From: Thinopyrum elongatum
Taxonomy: Eukaryota > Streptophyta > Magnoliopsida > Poales > Poaceae
Assembly: GCA_011799875.1 (NCBI GenBank)
Contig: JAAAXO010000339.1
Span: 248,001 to 312,000 of the forward strand
DNA: 64,000 nucleotides
Reading direction: 5' to 3'
Positions 1 to 10,987 of the stretch are shown in pieces. The stretch's first letter is position 1; each line of letters opens with the position of its first letter. The notes below the pieces were generated by a model. The model had not been told where the DNA came from, searched no databases, and saw nothing but the letters and a program-made list of their open reading frames with translations. Made by a program: the position numbers and the translations under genes.

Positions 1-2283
1 CCACCAGCACCAGGTTGTCCACATGCAAATAATCGCAATGGTAGGCCTGCACCACCACTTCAGGTACGAGATCATGACCATCTTCCTAAATTAAAATTGA
101 ATATTCCACCATTCGAGGGAAGATATGTTCCTGATATATATCTTACTTGGGAGTTAGAAACTGAACAACGTTTTACATGTTTACAATATCCCGAGGAACG
201 ACGTGTTGCTGCTGCTGTTTGTGCTTTCACTAGTTTTGCATGTGTATGGTGGTCTGAACATTGTAGATTATATCCTATTCCAGCTACGTGGGCTGCTTTG
301 AAAACTGCTATGCGTACTCGTTGGGTTCCACCATATTATCAACGTGAATTACTTCAAAAATTGCAGCGCTTAAGACAAGGAAAAAATTCTGTAGAAGAAT
401 ATTATCAGGAATTACAAACTGGCATGATTAGATGTGGTATTGTTGAGGAGAATGAAGCTATGCTTGCACGTTTCATGGGTGGATTAAATAGAGAGATTCA
501 GACCATTCTAGAGTATAAGGAGTATAATAGTATCACTCGTTTATTCCATCTTGCTTGTAAAGCTGAACGTGAAGTGCAAGATCGACAGGCATTGGCGCGA
601 ACTAATTTTTCTGCAGGTCGATCTTCATCATGGACACCGCGTGCCTCCTCTACTCCCACACGTCCTACTGCGGCACCACTGACTTCAGCCGCCAATTCCA
701 ATCGAGATACAAGAAAACAGGCACCACCACCACCATCTGCCAAGAGTACACCTTCTGGGCCTGCCCAGAGCTCTTCTTCATCTATGGCATCAACAGGGCA
801 CACACATGATATTATTTGTCGTCGTTGTAAGGGAAGAGGTCATTATGCGAGAGAATGCCAATCTCCGCGTGTTATGATTGCTACTGAGGATGGTGGGTAT
901 GAGTCCGCTAGTGACTATGATGAGGAGACTTTGGCTCTTATTACAAGTGAAGAACACGGTGGAGATGATTCTGATCATGAGACGCAATACATGGCTCCTG
1001 AAGACGCTGACAGGTATGAATGTTTAGTCGCTCAACGTGTTTTGAGTGTGCAGGTCACACAAGCTGAGCAAAATCAGAGGCATAATTTGTTCCATACAAA
1101 GGGAGTTGTGAAGGAACGTTCTGTTCGCGTCATGATAGATGGAGGGAGCTGCAACAACTTGGCTAGCATGGAGATGGTGGAGAAGCTATCTCTCACCACA
1201 AGACCACATCCACATCCTTACTATATCCAATGGTTCAACAACAGCGGCAAGGTTAAGGTAACACGTACTGTTCGTGTGCATTTTAGTATCTCTACATATG
1301 CTGATTATGTTGATTGTGATGTGGTACCCATGCAAGCATGTTCATTATTACTTGGTAGACCATGGCAATTTGATAAAAATTCTGTACACCATGGTAGAAA
1401 CAATCAGTATACTCTTGTTCATAAGGATAAACATATTACTTTGCTTCCTATGACTCCTGATTCTATTTTGAAAGATGATATTAATAGAGCTAGTAAAGCA
1501 AAGCAGGAGAAAAATAAGAGTGAAAATCAGATTGTGGCAAAAGAATTTGAGCAACAAATGAAGCCTAATAATAAACCATCTAGTGTTGCTTCTGAAATTA
1601 AATTGAAAAGTGCATGCTTACTTGCCTCCAAATCTGATATTGATGAGCTAGATTTCAGCAATTCTGTTTGCTATGCTTTTGTGTGCAAAGAGGCGTTATT
1701 TTCATTCGAGGACGTGCCTTCCTCTTTGCCTCCTGCGGTCACTAACATTTTGCAGGAGTTCGCTGACGTCTTTCCACAAGACGTGGCACCGGGATTACCA
1801 CCTATTCGCGGGATTGAGCATCAGATTGACTTAATTCCCGGTGCTTCGTTGCCAAACCGTGCGCCATACCGTACCAATCCAGAGGAGACGAAGGAGATTA
1901 TGCGTCAAGTACAGGAGCTGCTCGACAAATGTTATATACGCGAATCTCTTAGTCCTTGTGCTGTTCCTATTATACTAGTGCCAAAAAAGGATGGTACGTC
2001 GCGTATGTGTGTTGATTGTAGAGGCATTAATAATATTACTATTCATTATCGTCATCCTATTCCTAGGCTAGATGATATGCTTGATGAATTGAGTGGCTCT
2101 ACAATATTCTCCAAAGTTGATTTGCGTAGTGGATACCATCAAATTCGTATGAAATTGGGAGATGAATGGAAAACAGCATTTAAAACTAAGTTCGGTTTAT
2201 ATGAGTGGTTAGTCATGCCTTTTGGGTTAACTAATGCACCTAGTACTTTCATGAGATTAATGAACGAAGTTTTACGTGCTTTC
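1..2283 (+). pseudogene. Cereba/CRW-like gag-pol fragment (Gag to RT), truncated
   Basis: The frame is open from the window edge to 2283 and encodes most of Gag, protease and the first part of reverse transcriptase of a Ty3/gypsy chromovirus. Visible in order are a retrotransposon Gag domain (about 97-560), a CCHC zinc knuckle (C-x2-C-x4-H-x4-C, about 817-860), a protease site I-D-G-G-S-C near 1135, and RT up to the [12 protein letters not shown] block. It stops short of the YFDD catalytic motif, where a minus-strand Quinta-type LTR begins. Compared with the other copies it has substitutions in RT (R to H before YRHP, G to C in the DKGYIRES block). It shares the DELDF variant with the other + strand fragments at 54214 and 59882. 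It cannot make a working RT. Confidence 0.93.
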
Positions 2284-3265
2284 TGATAGAGGCGGGGGTG
2301 TCCCGATCTTTCGATGAGATGATAGCTATCGATTTGGTGGAGTCGACTTTGACGATCCGACTACAAACGTGCACGACGTTGCGCCTTAGCAATCGCTAAA
2401 CCAATCTCCCGAGGTTATTGACGATGCTGAAAGCACGATCAGCCTGACCATGAAGGTCTATTCCTGCACACAATCGAAGAACAAGCAAGAATATGATAAT
2501 GCAATCCGAATATTGCGAATATAGATGAAGTATTGATAAAGGTGGGGATCCGAAAGCGGTCTTGGTCTGGTCGTTGGACACAAACGAAGTACACGAAGTT
2601 GCAATGGCTAACTTTTAACTAAACAAATCCAAAGGAAAAAGCTACTAGATGGATCTACTTATATAGGAGTAAGGGGTGGCGGCCAAGGAGGTGGGAGGAC
2701 GTCCCAAGGCAGCCTAAAACTAACCCTAGGTCGTACAAGGCTCATGGGCCCAAGTGGAGGTGATGCAACACCTTTGGACTTGTAGTTTGACTCGGATTCT
2801 GCTACAGCGTCAGATTGTTTCGTCGATAACTCATAGCTCCGGATGAATTTTAAGGTGAATCCAATTGGGTTGGAAAGAGCACGAAATCTACTTTCCAACA
2901 AAAAAAGAATCACCCAATTCGGAGTCCGTATGAAAAAGTTCTTGGCGTTTTGAGTCAGGTATGTCTGTGCAGTCCGAATCTGAATCCAGAACGTGAGAGA
3001 CTTGGACTCTATCTTCTCTTGGCCCAAAAGTGACGTGAGAGGACTTTTTGAACAGCACCTAAACTTCTCGTTTTCCCTTATCTTCATATGTGAATTGTAC
3101 AAATGTCTCATACACCTGCAATTAGACATGGCACAAAAGTTTGTGAAGTATTTTTGTCCTGGATGACACAAATAAATTATTGCATAGTTTGCATTAGAAA
3201 TCACCTCACAAATATACATGTATGCAATATTTTTGGTCGTATCCAAGGTATTCATGTCCTCATCA
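2284..3265 (-). repeat. Quinta-type (type B) LTR at an inverted junction
   Basis: This is a full 982 bp LTR, TGATAGAGGCGGGGG...CCTCATCA on the + strand, so minus oriented (TGATGAGGACATGA...TATCA). It matches the LTRs of Q1 and Q2. The flanks are CTTTC on the left and AGTAC on the right, so there is no target duplication and it is not a clean solo insertion. The left flank is + strand gag-pol and the right flank is minus-strand gag-pol. In the 3' LTR position of E1 it does not match E1's 5' LTR (7055-7966), so the two did not arise as a pair. Confidence 0.92.
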
Positions 3266-5953
3266 AGTACTAGGTGCATTAGTTAACCCAAAAGGCATGA
3301 CTAACCACTCATATAATCCAAACTTTGTTTTAAATGCTGTTTTCCATTCATCCCCCAATTTCATACGAATTTGATGGTATCCACTACGCAAATCAACTTT
3401 GGAGAATATTGTAGAGCCACTCAATTCATCAAGCATATCATCTAGTCTAGGAATAGGATGACGATAACGAATAGTAATATTATTAATGCCTCTACAATCA
3501 ACACACATACGCGATGTACCATCCTTTTTCGGCACTAGAATAATAGGAACAGCACAAGGACTAAGGGATTCACGTATATAACCTTTGTCGAGCAACTCCT
3601 GTACTTGACGCATAATCTCCTTCGTCTCCTCTGGATTGGTACGGTATGGCGCACGGTTTGGCAACGAAGCACCGGGAATTAAGTCAATCTGATGCTCAAT
3701 CCCGCGAATAGGTGGTAATCCCGGTGGCACGTCTTGTGGAAAGACGTCAGCGAACTCCTGCAAAATGTTAGTGACCGCAGGAGGCAAAGAGGAAGGCACG
3801 TCCTCGAATGAAAATAACGCCTCTTTGCACACAAAAGTATAGCAAACAGAATTGCTGAAATCTAGATCATCAATATCAGATTTGGTGGCAAGTAAGCATG
3901 CACTTTTCAATTTAATTTCAGAAGCAACACTAGATGGTTTATTATTAGGCTTCATTTGTTGCTCAAATTCTTTTGCCACAATCTGATTTTCACTCTTATT
4001 TTTCTCCTGTTTTGCTTTACTAGCTCTATTAATAGCATCTTTCAAAATAGAATCAGGAGTCATAGGAAGCAAAGTAATATGTTTATCCTTATGAACAAGA
4101 GTATACTGATTGTTTCTACCATGGTGTACAGAATTTTTATCAAATTGCCATGGTCTACCAAGTAATAATGAACATGCTTGCATGGGTACCACATCACAAT
4201 CAACATAATCAGCATATGTAGAGATACTAAAATGCACACGAACAGTACGTGTTACCTTAACCTTGCCGCTGTTGTTGAACCATTGGATATAGTAAGGATG
4301 TGGATGTGGTCGTGTAGTGAGAGATAGCTTCTCCACCATCTCCATGCTAGCCAAGTTGTTACAGCTCCCTCCATCTATGATGACGCGAACAGAACGTTCC
4401 TTCACAACTCCCTTTGTATGGAACAAATTATGCCTCTGATTTTGCTCAGCTTGTGTGACCTGCACACTCAAAACACGTTGAGCAACTAAACATTCATACC
4501 TATCAGCGTCTTCAGGAGCCATGTATTGCGTCTCATGATCAGAATCATCTCCACCGTGTTCTTCACTTGTAATAAGAGCCAAAGTCTCCTCATCATAGTC
4601 ACTAGCGGACTCATACCCACCATCCTCAGTAGCAATCATAACACGCGGAGATTGGCATTCTCTCGCATAATGACCTCTTCCCTTACAACGACGACAAATA
4701 ATATCATGTGTGTGCCCTGTTGATGCCATAGATGAAGAAGAGCTCTGGGCAGGCCCAGAAGGTGTACTCTTGGCAGATGGTGGTGGTGGTGCCTGTTTTC
4801 TTGTATCTCGGTTGGAGTTGGCGGCTGAAGTCAGTGGTGCTGCAGTAGGACATGTGGGAGTAGATGAGGCACGCGGTGTCCATGATGAAGATCGACCTGC
4901 AGAAAAATTAGTTCGCGCCAATGCCTGTCGATCCTGCACTTCACGTTCAGCTTTACAAGCAAGATGGAATAAACGAGTGATATTATTATACTCCTTATAC
5001 TCTAGAATGGTCTGAATCTCTCTATTTAATCCACCCATGAAACGTGCAAGCATAGCTTCATTCTCCTCAACAATACCACATCTAATCATGCCAGTTTGTA
5101 ATTCCTGATAATATTCTTCTACAGAATTTTTTCCTTGTCTTAAGCGCTGCAATTTTTGAAGTAATTCACGTTGATAATATGGTGGAACCCAACGAGTACG
5201 CATAGCAGTTTTCAAAGCAGCCCACGTAGCTGGAATAGGATATAAGCTACAATGTTCAGACCACCATACACATGCAAAACTAGTGAAAGCACAAACAGCA
5301 GCAGCAACACGTCGTTCCTCGGGATATTGTAAACATGTAAAACGTTGTTCAGTTTCTAACTCCCAAGTAAGATATATATCAGGAACATATCTACCCTCGA
5401 ATGGTGGAATATTCAATTTTAATTTAGGAAGATGGTCATGATCTCGTACCTGAAGTGGTGGTGCAGGCCTACCATTGCGATTATTTGCATGTGGACGACC
5501 TGGTGCTGGTGGTTGCACGTAGTTATTATTTTGATCAACCTCATCCTCATAATCGCCCGCGTAATCATCCTCCTCCTCGGCACCAGCAGCAGCAGGAGCA
5601 GGAGCCAAAGAAGCATCAACAGTAGGTATAGCAGCACCAGAAGTTTGGCCATCCTCAAGAGGAACACGCTTCGCTCGTCCGAACTGATTTGGAAGGGGGC
5701 GTTGTTGTTGTCGTTGCAGAGGTGCGACAGGTGCAGCCGGTGGTGGTTGGGGAAGACGCGTGAGCAATTCATTAAACTTGTTATCCAGCTTTGTCTCGAA
5801 CGACTTCTCCATGCCATCTATCTTCTCCATGGCCTCTTCAAATCTGTTTAGCACATCTCCCACCTGGCCACTCATCATTTGCTGAAATTTATCATGCAAC
5901 TCCTTGTTCGTCATGTTCTCCCAGTCAATCTCGTCGGCTTGTGATCCTGCCAT
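3266..5953 (-). pseudogene. E1 gag-pol, 3'-truncated (Gag-PR-part of RT)
   Basis: This Cereba-like polyprotein starts at the ATG at 5953 ([10 protein letters not shown]). That start is preferred over an upstream in-frame Met because it is the one shared by all copies and sits after the leader. It holds an acidic/proline-rich N terminus, the Gag domain, a CCHC knuckle near 4650-4695, the protease I-D-G-G-S-C and RT as far as TNAPST. There it is fused precisely to the start of the LTR at 3265, losing YFDD, RNase H, integrase and the polypurine tract. About 896 residues remain of roughly 1,700. It is not autonomous. Confidence 0.93.
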
Positions 5954-7043
5954 GGTTAGCAGCAATAGAAACACACAAGAATATGATCCTACAGACTACT
6001 AGAAAGTGGTGGTGGTGTGGTGTGGTGTCACAAATCCGACAAGCAAATCTCAAATTCTTACCAGTTCTTACCCAGCAGCAGGTGGTGATCGGCAACCTTT
6101 GTAGTCAAAACTCTCAGAGCTTGGACAGAGCGATTGCCAGGTGGTGTCAAACGCACGATGTAGATGTATGTGGAGCTGGGAAGGCTTATGATATGGTAGC
6201 AAAAAGGGTCAGCAATAATCAATTCAGAGATGCAATGTTGAATAAACTCTCAACGACGGTACTGTGCTGGTCCTAGGCTAGACCGTGCTAGAGACGCGAG
6301 CCTAGAACACTAACAAAAATCACGGCGCTGCACGTAAACAAGGGAGGAGCACACTCTGAATTTTTTTCTTTTTTTTTTGCACTTTTTTTTCCTCTTTTTT
6401 TTTTTGCTCCGCAACAAATTTTTTTCGAAAAAGTCTACAAATGGTCTAAAAACTGCCTAGCCAGAATTTTCCAGACTTAGTTTTTTTTTTTGAAACTGGA
6501 ACTATTTTTCTTCTACGGGTAGCACGAAAATTGGGGAATCCGACTTGTTCACGACTCGTAGTATCGCGTGATCTGGAACTCTAAAATAAAGGAATAAATA
6601 CTGGACTCGGACTAGGACTGGTGGCAGAGATGAATCTGGTGGAACTCGGACTGGTGATGGTATATGACGGTAGTATATGTGGGCTCGGATTGGTGGTGGT
6701 ATATGGACTCGGATCGGTGGTGGCATATGGACTCAGAGAAATAGCAGATAAGCTGTGGTGGTATATGGTAGGGGCGATGATGATGGTGCGGCGGCGGCGT
6801 GACAACTTGTGAACAGAACTCGAAACTCTAAAGAACTAGACGCTAAGACCAGCAACTTGACACGACGATGCAACCGCAAATTCAACAAAGCAAAAACCCT
6901 AAAAAGATTATGCAAAGGCTCAGATTGGCTCGGATATGATGAACTAACCCTAATTTTTTTTTGTGGCTTTTTTTTTGGACAATACGTAAGAAAATAAATC
7001 TAATCTAGGGAAAACTGGAAATTCTCACCGAGCAACCTGAAAA
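5954..7043 (-). other. E1 leader (5' UTR), Quinta/Cereba hybrid
   Basis: This non-coding leader lies between the primer site and gag. On the + strand it has long T tracts (6361-6500) and the shared block with CTAGGCTAGACC near 6270. From about 5954 to 6957 it matches the type A leaders of E2 and E3. From about 6962 to the primer site it matches the type B leader of Q1. The switch falls in a T run near 6955-6963. Donor-like GTAAG sites (minus strand) lie at 6057-6061 and 6067-6071. Confidence 0.85.
6640..6735 (-). repeat. 24-bp minisatellite in E1 leader
   Basis: The unit is about 24 bp (GGACTCGGATCGGTGGTGG plus TATAT on the + strand). Two good units lie at 6681-6704 and 6705-6728, with degenerate edges. 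Copy number differs from the same site in E2 (three) and E3 (two to three). Confidence 0.85.
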
Positions 7044-7052
7044 CTGATACCA
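7044..7052 (-). other. Primer binding site (initiator Met tRNA type)
   Basis: Read on the minus strand it is TGGTATCAG, two bases after the LTR end. It matches the first nine bases of the classical plant initiator methionine tRNA primer site. Confidence 0.85.
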
Positions 7053-7054
7053 CT

Positions 7055-7966
7055 TGATAGAGGCGAGGGTGTCCCGATCTTTCGATGAGATGGTAACTAT
7101 CGATTTGGTGGAGCCGACTTTGACGATCCGACTACAAACGTGCACGACGTTGCGCCTTAGCAATCGCTAAACCAATCTCCTGAGGTTACTGACGATGCTG
7201 GAAGCACGATCAACCTGACCACGAAGGTCTATTCCTGCACGCAATCGAAGAACAAGCAAGAATATGATAATGCAATCTGAATATTGCGAATATAGATGAA
7301 GTATTGATAATGGTGGGGATCCGAAAGCGGTCTTGGTCTGGTCGTTGGACACAAACGACGTACACGAAGTTGCAATGGCTAACTTTTAACTAAACAAATC
7401 CCAAAGTCTAAACGGTGCCCTAAGGGCTGTATATATGGAGGAAGAGGAGGGGATTTCGTGGCCCTTGAAGGAGGGGTCCGAAACCAACCCTATCTCTTGT
7501 TTCCCCACACATACGGACTCTAAAAACAGCCTATACTCAAGTATTTCGAAATTACATGGGCCTGGCCCAATAATAAGGTGACGCAGCACCTATAATAGCC
7601 TCTGGACGAAATTTATGAAGTGACATCTTGTATATTTCGTCCAAGGCTTCCTGCACTCATTATGGTGGCTTCAAAGTCCTGAAATCATCACTTGTAACTC
7701 CGTTCTTGTTCCCCTTGTGCATGCTATCATCTCCATGCTTGAACTTGCTCCAAGGTTCCTCTTTCTTGTCCAAGCTAGGCCCTTCATTTGTAAGCAAAAC
7801 AAATGTATCCAATTTAGGCAGCATCATATTCTCATGAACTTTAGAATCATTACCAAGAAACGAAAGTACCTGATATTTTAATTGGCGTGCGCGAGCTCTA
7901 GTAATTGGTCCAGTATGTATAGAAGCAGGGGTTGTGGGTGTAACAATGGTATTGATGTCCTCATCA
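7055..7966 (-). repeat. LTR1: chimeric LTR, type B R-U5 joined to type A U3
   Basis: This 912 bp LTR has proper ends. From 7055 to about 7399 it follows the Quinta LTR (for example the block TTCCTGCACGCAATCGAAG). From about 7404 to 7966 it follows the Cereba LTR (CCAAAGTCTAAACGGTGCC onward). The two parents share only CCCAA at the junction. The type A TATA box lies at about 7427-7434, so the junction is where transcription should start, that is, the 5' edge of R. It serves both as the 5' LTR of E1 and as the 3' end of E2. Confidence 0.9.
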
Positions 7967-8932
7967 ATACTCCTTATACTCTAGAATGGTCTGAATCTCT
8001 CTATTTAATCCACCCATGAAACGTGCAAGCATAGCTTCATTCTCCTCAACAATACCACATCTAATCATGCCAGTTTGTAATTCCTGATAATATTCTTCTA
8101 CAGAATTTTTTCCTTGTCTTAAGCGCTGCAATTTTTGAAGTAATTCACGTTGATAATATGGTGGAACCCGACGAGTACGCATAGCAGTTTTCAAAGCAGC
8201 CCACGTAGCTGGAATAGGATATAATCTACAATGTTCAGACCACCATACACATGCAAAACTAGTGAAAGCACAAACAGCAGCAGCAACACGTCGTTCCTCG
8301 GGATATTGTAAACATGTAAAACGTTGTTCAGTTTCTAACTCCCAAGTAAGATATATATCAGGAACATATCTACCCTCGAATGGTGGAATATTCAATTTTA
8401 ATTTAGGAAGATGGTCATGATCTCGTACCTGAAGTGGTGGTGCAGACCTACCATTGCGATTATTTGCATGTGTTCGACCTGGTGCTGGTGGTTGCACGTA
8501 GTTATGATTTTGATCAACCTCATCCTCATAATCGCCCGCGTAATCATCCTCCTCCTCGGCACCAGCAGCAGCAGGAGCAGGAGCCAAAGAAGCATCAACA
8601 GTAGGTACAGCAGCACCAGAAGTTTGGCCATCCTCAAGAGGAACACGCTTCGCTCGTCCGAACTGATTTGGAAGGGGGCGTTGTTGTTGTCGTTGCAGAG
8701 GTGCGACAGGTGCAGCCGGTGGTGGTTGGGGAAGACGCGTGAGCAATTCATTAAACTTGTTATCCAGCTTTGTCTCGAACGACTTCTCCATGCCATCTAT
8801 CTTCTCCATGGCCTCTTCAAATCTGTTTAGCACATCTCCCACCTGGCCACTCATCATTTGCTGAAATTTATCATTCAACTCCTTGTTCGTCATGTTCTCC
8901 CAGTCAATCTCGTCGGCTTGTGATCCTGCCAT
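7967..8932 (-). pseudogene. E2 gag, truncated and fused to LTR1
   Basis: The start codon is at 8932 ([10 protein letters not shown]). The fragment keeps the acidic/proline-rich N terminus and the Gag core through LEYKEY (about 322 residues). It is then cut off exactly at the LTR start (7966), losing the zinc knuckle and all of pol. One core change is visible (W to R in the TRWVPP block). The next sequence in frame is LTR, so no sensible C terminus is made. Confidence 0.93.
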
Positions 8933-10049
8933 GGTTAGCAGCAATAGAAACACACAAGAATATGATCCTACAGACTACTAGAAAGTGGTGGTGGTGTGGT
9001 GTGGTGTCACAAATCCGTCAAGCAAATCTCAAATTCTTACCAGTTCTTACCCAGCAGCAGGTGGTGATCGGCAACCTTTGAAGTCAAAACTCTCAGAGCT
9101 TGGACAGAGCGATTGCCAGGTGGTGTCAAACGCACGATGTAGATGTATGTGGAGCTGGGAAGGCTTATGATATGGTAGCAAAAAGGGTCAGCAATAATCA
9201 ATTCAGAGATGCAATGTTGAATAAACTCTCAACGACGGTACTGTGCTGGTCCTAGGCTAGACCGTGCTAGAGACGCGAGCCTAGAACACTAACAAAAATC
9301 ACGGCGCTGCACGTAAACAAGGGAGGAGCACACTCTGAATTTTTTTCTTTTTTTTTGCACTTTTTTTTTCTCTTTTTTTTTTGCTCCGCAACAATTTTTT
9401 TTTCGAAAAAGTCTACAAATGGTCTAAAAACTGCCTAGCCAGAATTTTCCAGACTTAGTTTTTTTTTTTGAAACTGGAACTATTTTTCTTCTGCGGGTAG
9501 CGCGAAAATTGGGGAATCCGACTTGTTCACGACTCGTAGTATCGCGTGATCTGGAACTCTAAAATAAAGGAATAAATACTGGACTCGGACTAGGACTGGT
9601 GGCAGAGATGAATCTGGTGGAACTCGGACTGGTGATGGTATATGACGGTAGTATATGTGGGCTCGGATTGGTGGTGGTATATGGGCTCGGATTGGTGGTG
9701 GTATATGGACTCGGATCGGTGCTGGTATATGGACTCAGAGAAATAGCAGATAAGCTGTGGTGGTATACGGTAGGGGCGATGATGATGGTGCGGCGGCGGC
9801 GTGACAACTTGTGAACAGAACTCGAAACTCTAAAGAACTAGACGCTAAGACCAGCAACTTGACACGACGATGCAACCGCAAATTCAACAAAGCAAAAACC
9901 CTAAAAAGATTATGCAAAGGCTTAGATTGGTTCGGATATGATGAACTAACCCTAAATTTTTTTTTGGCTTTTTCCTGGACTGTAGGTATGAAGAACAGAC
10001 TCGATCTAAACTACGAAAAACTGTAAATCTCACCGAGCAACCTGGGAAT
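8933..10049 (-). other. E2 leader, type A throughout
   Basis: This 5' UTR of Cereba type is colinear with the E3 leader. It includes T-rich runs (9341-9470) and a 24-bp minisatellite with three units (about 9659-9730). The PBS-proximal part matches E3, not Quinta, in contrast to E1. Confidence 0.85.
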
Positions 10050-10058
10050 CTGATACCA
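10050..10058 (-). other. E2 primer binding site
   Basis: TGGTATCAG on the minus strand, two bases inside the LTR that starts at 10061. Confidence 0.85.
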
Positions 10059-10060
10059 CT

Positions 10061-10987
10061 TGATAGAGGCGAGGGTGTCCCGATCTTTCGATGAGATGAT
10101 ATCTATCGTTTTTGGTGGAGTAGACTTTGACGATCCGACTACGAACGTGCGAGGACGTCGCGCCTTAGCAATCGCTAAACCAACTCCGAGAGGTTATTGA
10201 CCACGCCGGAGCACAATCAACCTGACCCCGAGGGTCTATCTCCTGCAAGCAAACGAAGAACAAGCAAGAAACTAAGATTTGCAATCTGGATATTGCGAAT
10301 ATAAGATGAAAGCTTTATTGATCGAGGTGGGGTTCTGTGACGTCTTGGTCTGGTCGTTGAACACAAATGAAGTACGCGAAGTTGCAGCTATGGCGAACTT
10401 TTAATCTAAATAAAACCCAAAGTCTAAACGGTGCCCTAAGGGCTGTATATATGGAGGAAGAGGGGGGGGGGAGATTTCGTGGCCCTTGAAGGAGGGGTCC
10501 GAAACCAACCCTATCTCTTGTTTCCCCACACATACGGACTCTAAAAATAGCCTATACTCAAGTATTTCGAAATTACATGGGCCTGGCCCAATAATAAGGT
10601 GACGCAGCACCTATAATAGCCTCTGGACGAAATTTATGAAGTGGCATCTTGTATATTTCGTCCAAGGCTTCCTGCACTCCTTATGGTGGCTTCAAAGTCC
10701 TGAAATCATCACTTGTAACTCCGTTCTTGTTCCCCTTGCGCATGCCATCATCTCCATGCTTGAACTTGCTCCAAGGTTCCTCTTTCTTGTCCAAGCTAGG
10801 CCCTTCATTTGTAAGCAAAACAAATGTATCCAATTTAGGCAGCATCATATTCTCATGAACATTAGAATCATTACCAAGAAACGAAAGTACCTGATAATTT
10901 AATCGGCGTGCGCGAGCTCTAGTAATTGGTCCAGTATGTATAGCAGCAGGGGCTGTGGGTGTAACAATGGTATTGATGTCCTCATCA
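10061..10987 (-). repeat. LTR2: Cereba-type LTR shared by E2 (5') and E3 (3')
   Basis: This 927 bp LTR begins on its own strand with TGATGAGGACATCAATACC and ends CCTCTATCA. On the low-coordinate side is the E2 primer site and leader. On the high side is the E3 polypurine tract. The U3 half encodes the C-terminal 102 codons of the E3 polyprotein. Diagnostic variants (CTCCTTATGG, GCGCATGCC, GAACATTAG on the + strand) differ from those in LTR3, so LTR2 and LTR3 are not sister LTRs of one recent insertion. Confidence 0.93.

Larger units (their letters stand above)
1..5512. repeat. Large inverted repeat, arms 1-2247 and 3266-5512
   Basis: The + strand gag-pol fragment and the minus-strand gag-pol of E1 are reverse complements of each other. 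Position 1 pairs with 5512 and 2247 with 3266; the sum 5513 is constant at both ends, so the arms have no net indel over 2.2 kb. The spacer is 36 bp of extra gag-pol plus one Quinta-type LTR. The outer end of the left arm lies beyond the window. Confidence 0.93.

Noticed and set aside
2284..3265. LTR at 2284 as a simple solo insertion
   Set aside because: The 5-bp flanks differ (CTTTC and AGTAC), and the two flanking coding regions run in opposite directions.
4710..5015. Antisense open frames over gag (about 101, 139, 132 and 161 codons) repeated in every Cereba copy
   Set aside because: They lie opposite or out of phase with the gag frame and recur only because gag recurs. No domain, no start context and no independent conservation is visible.
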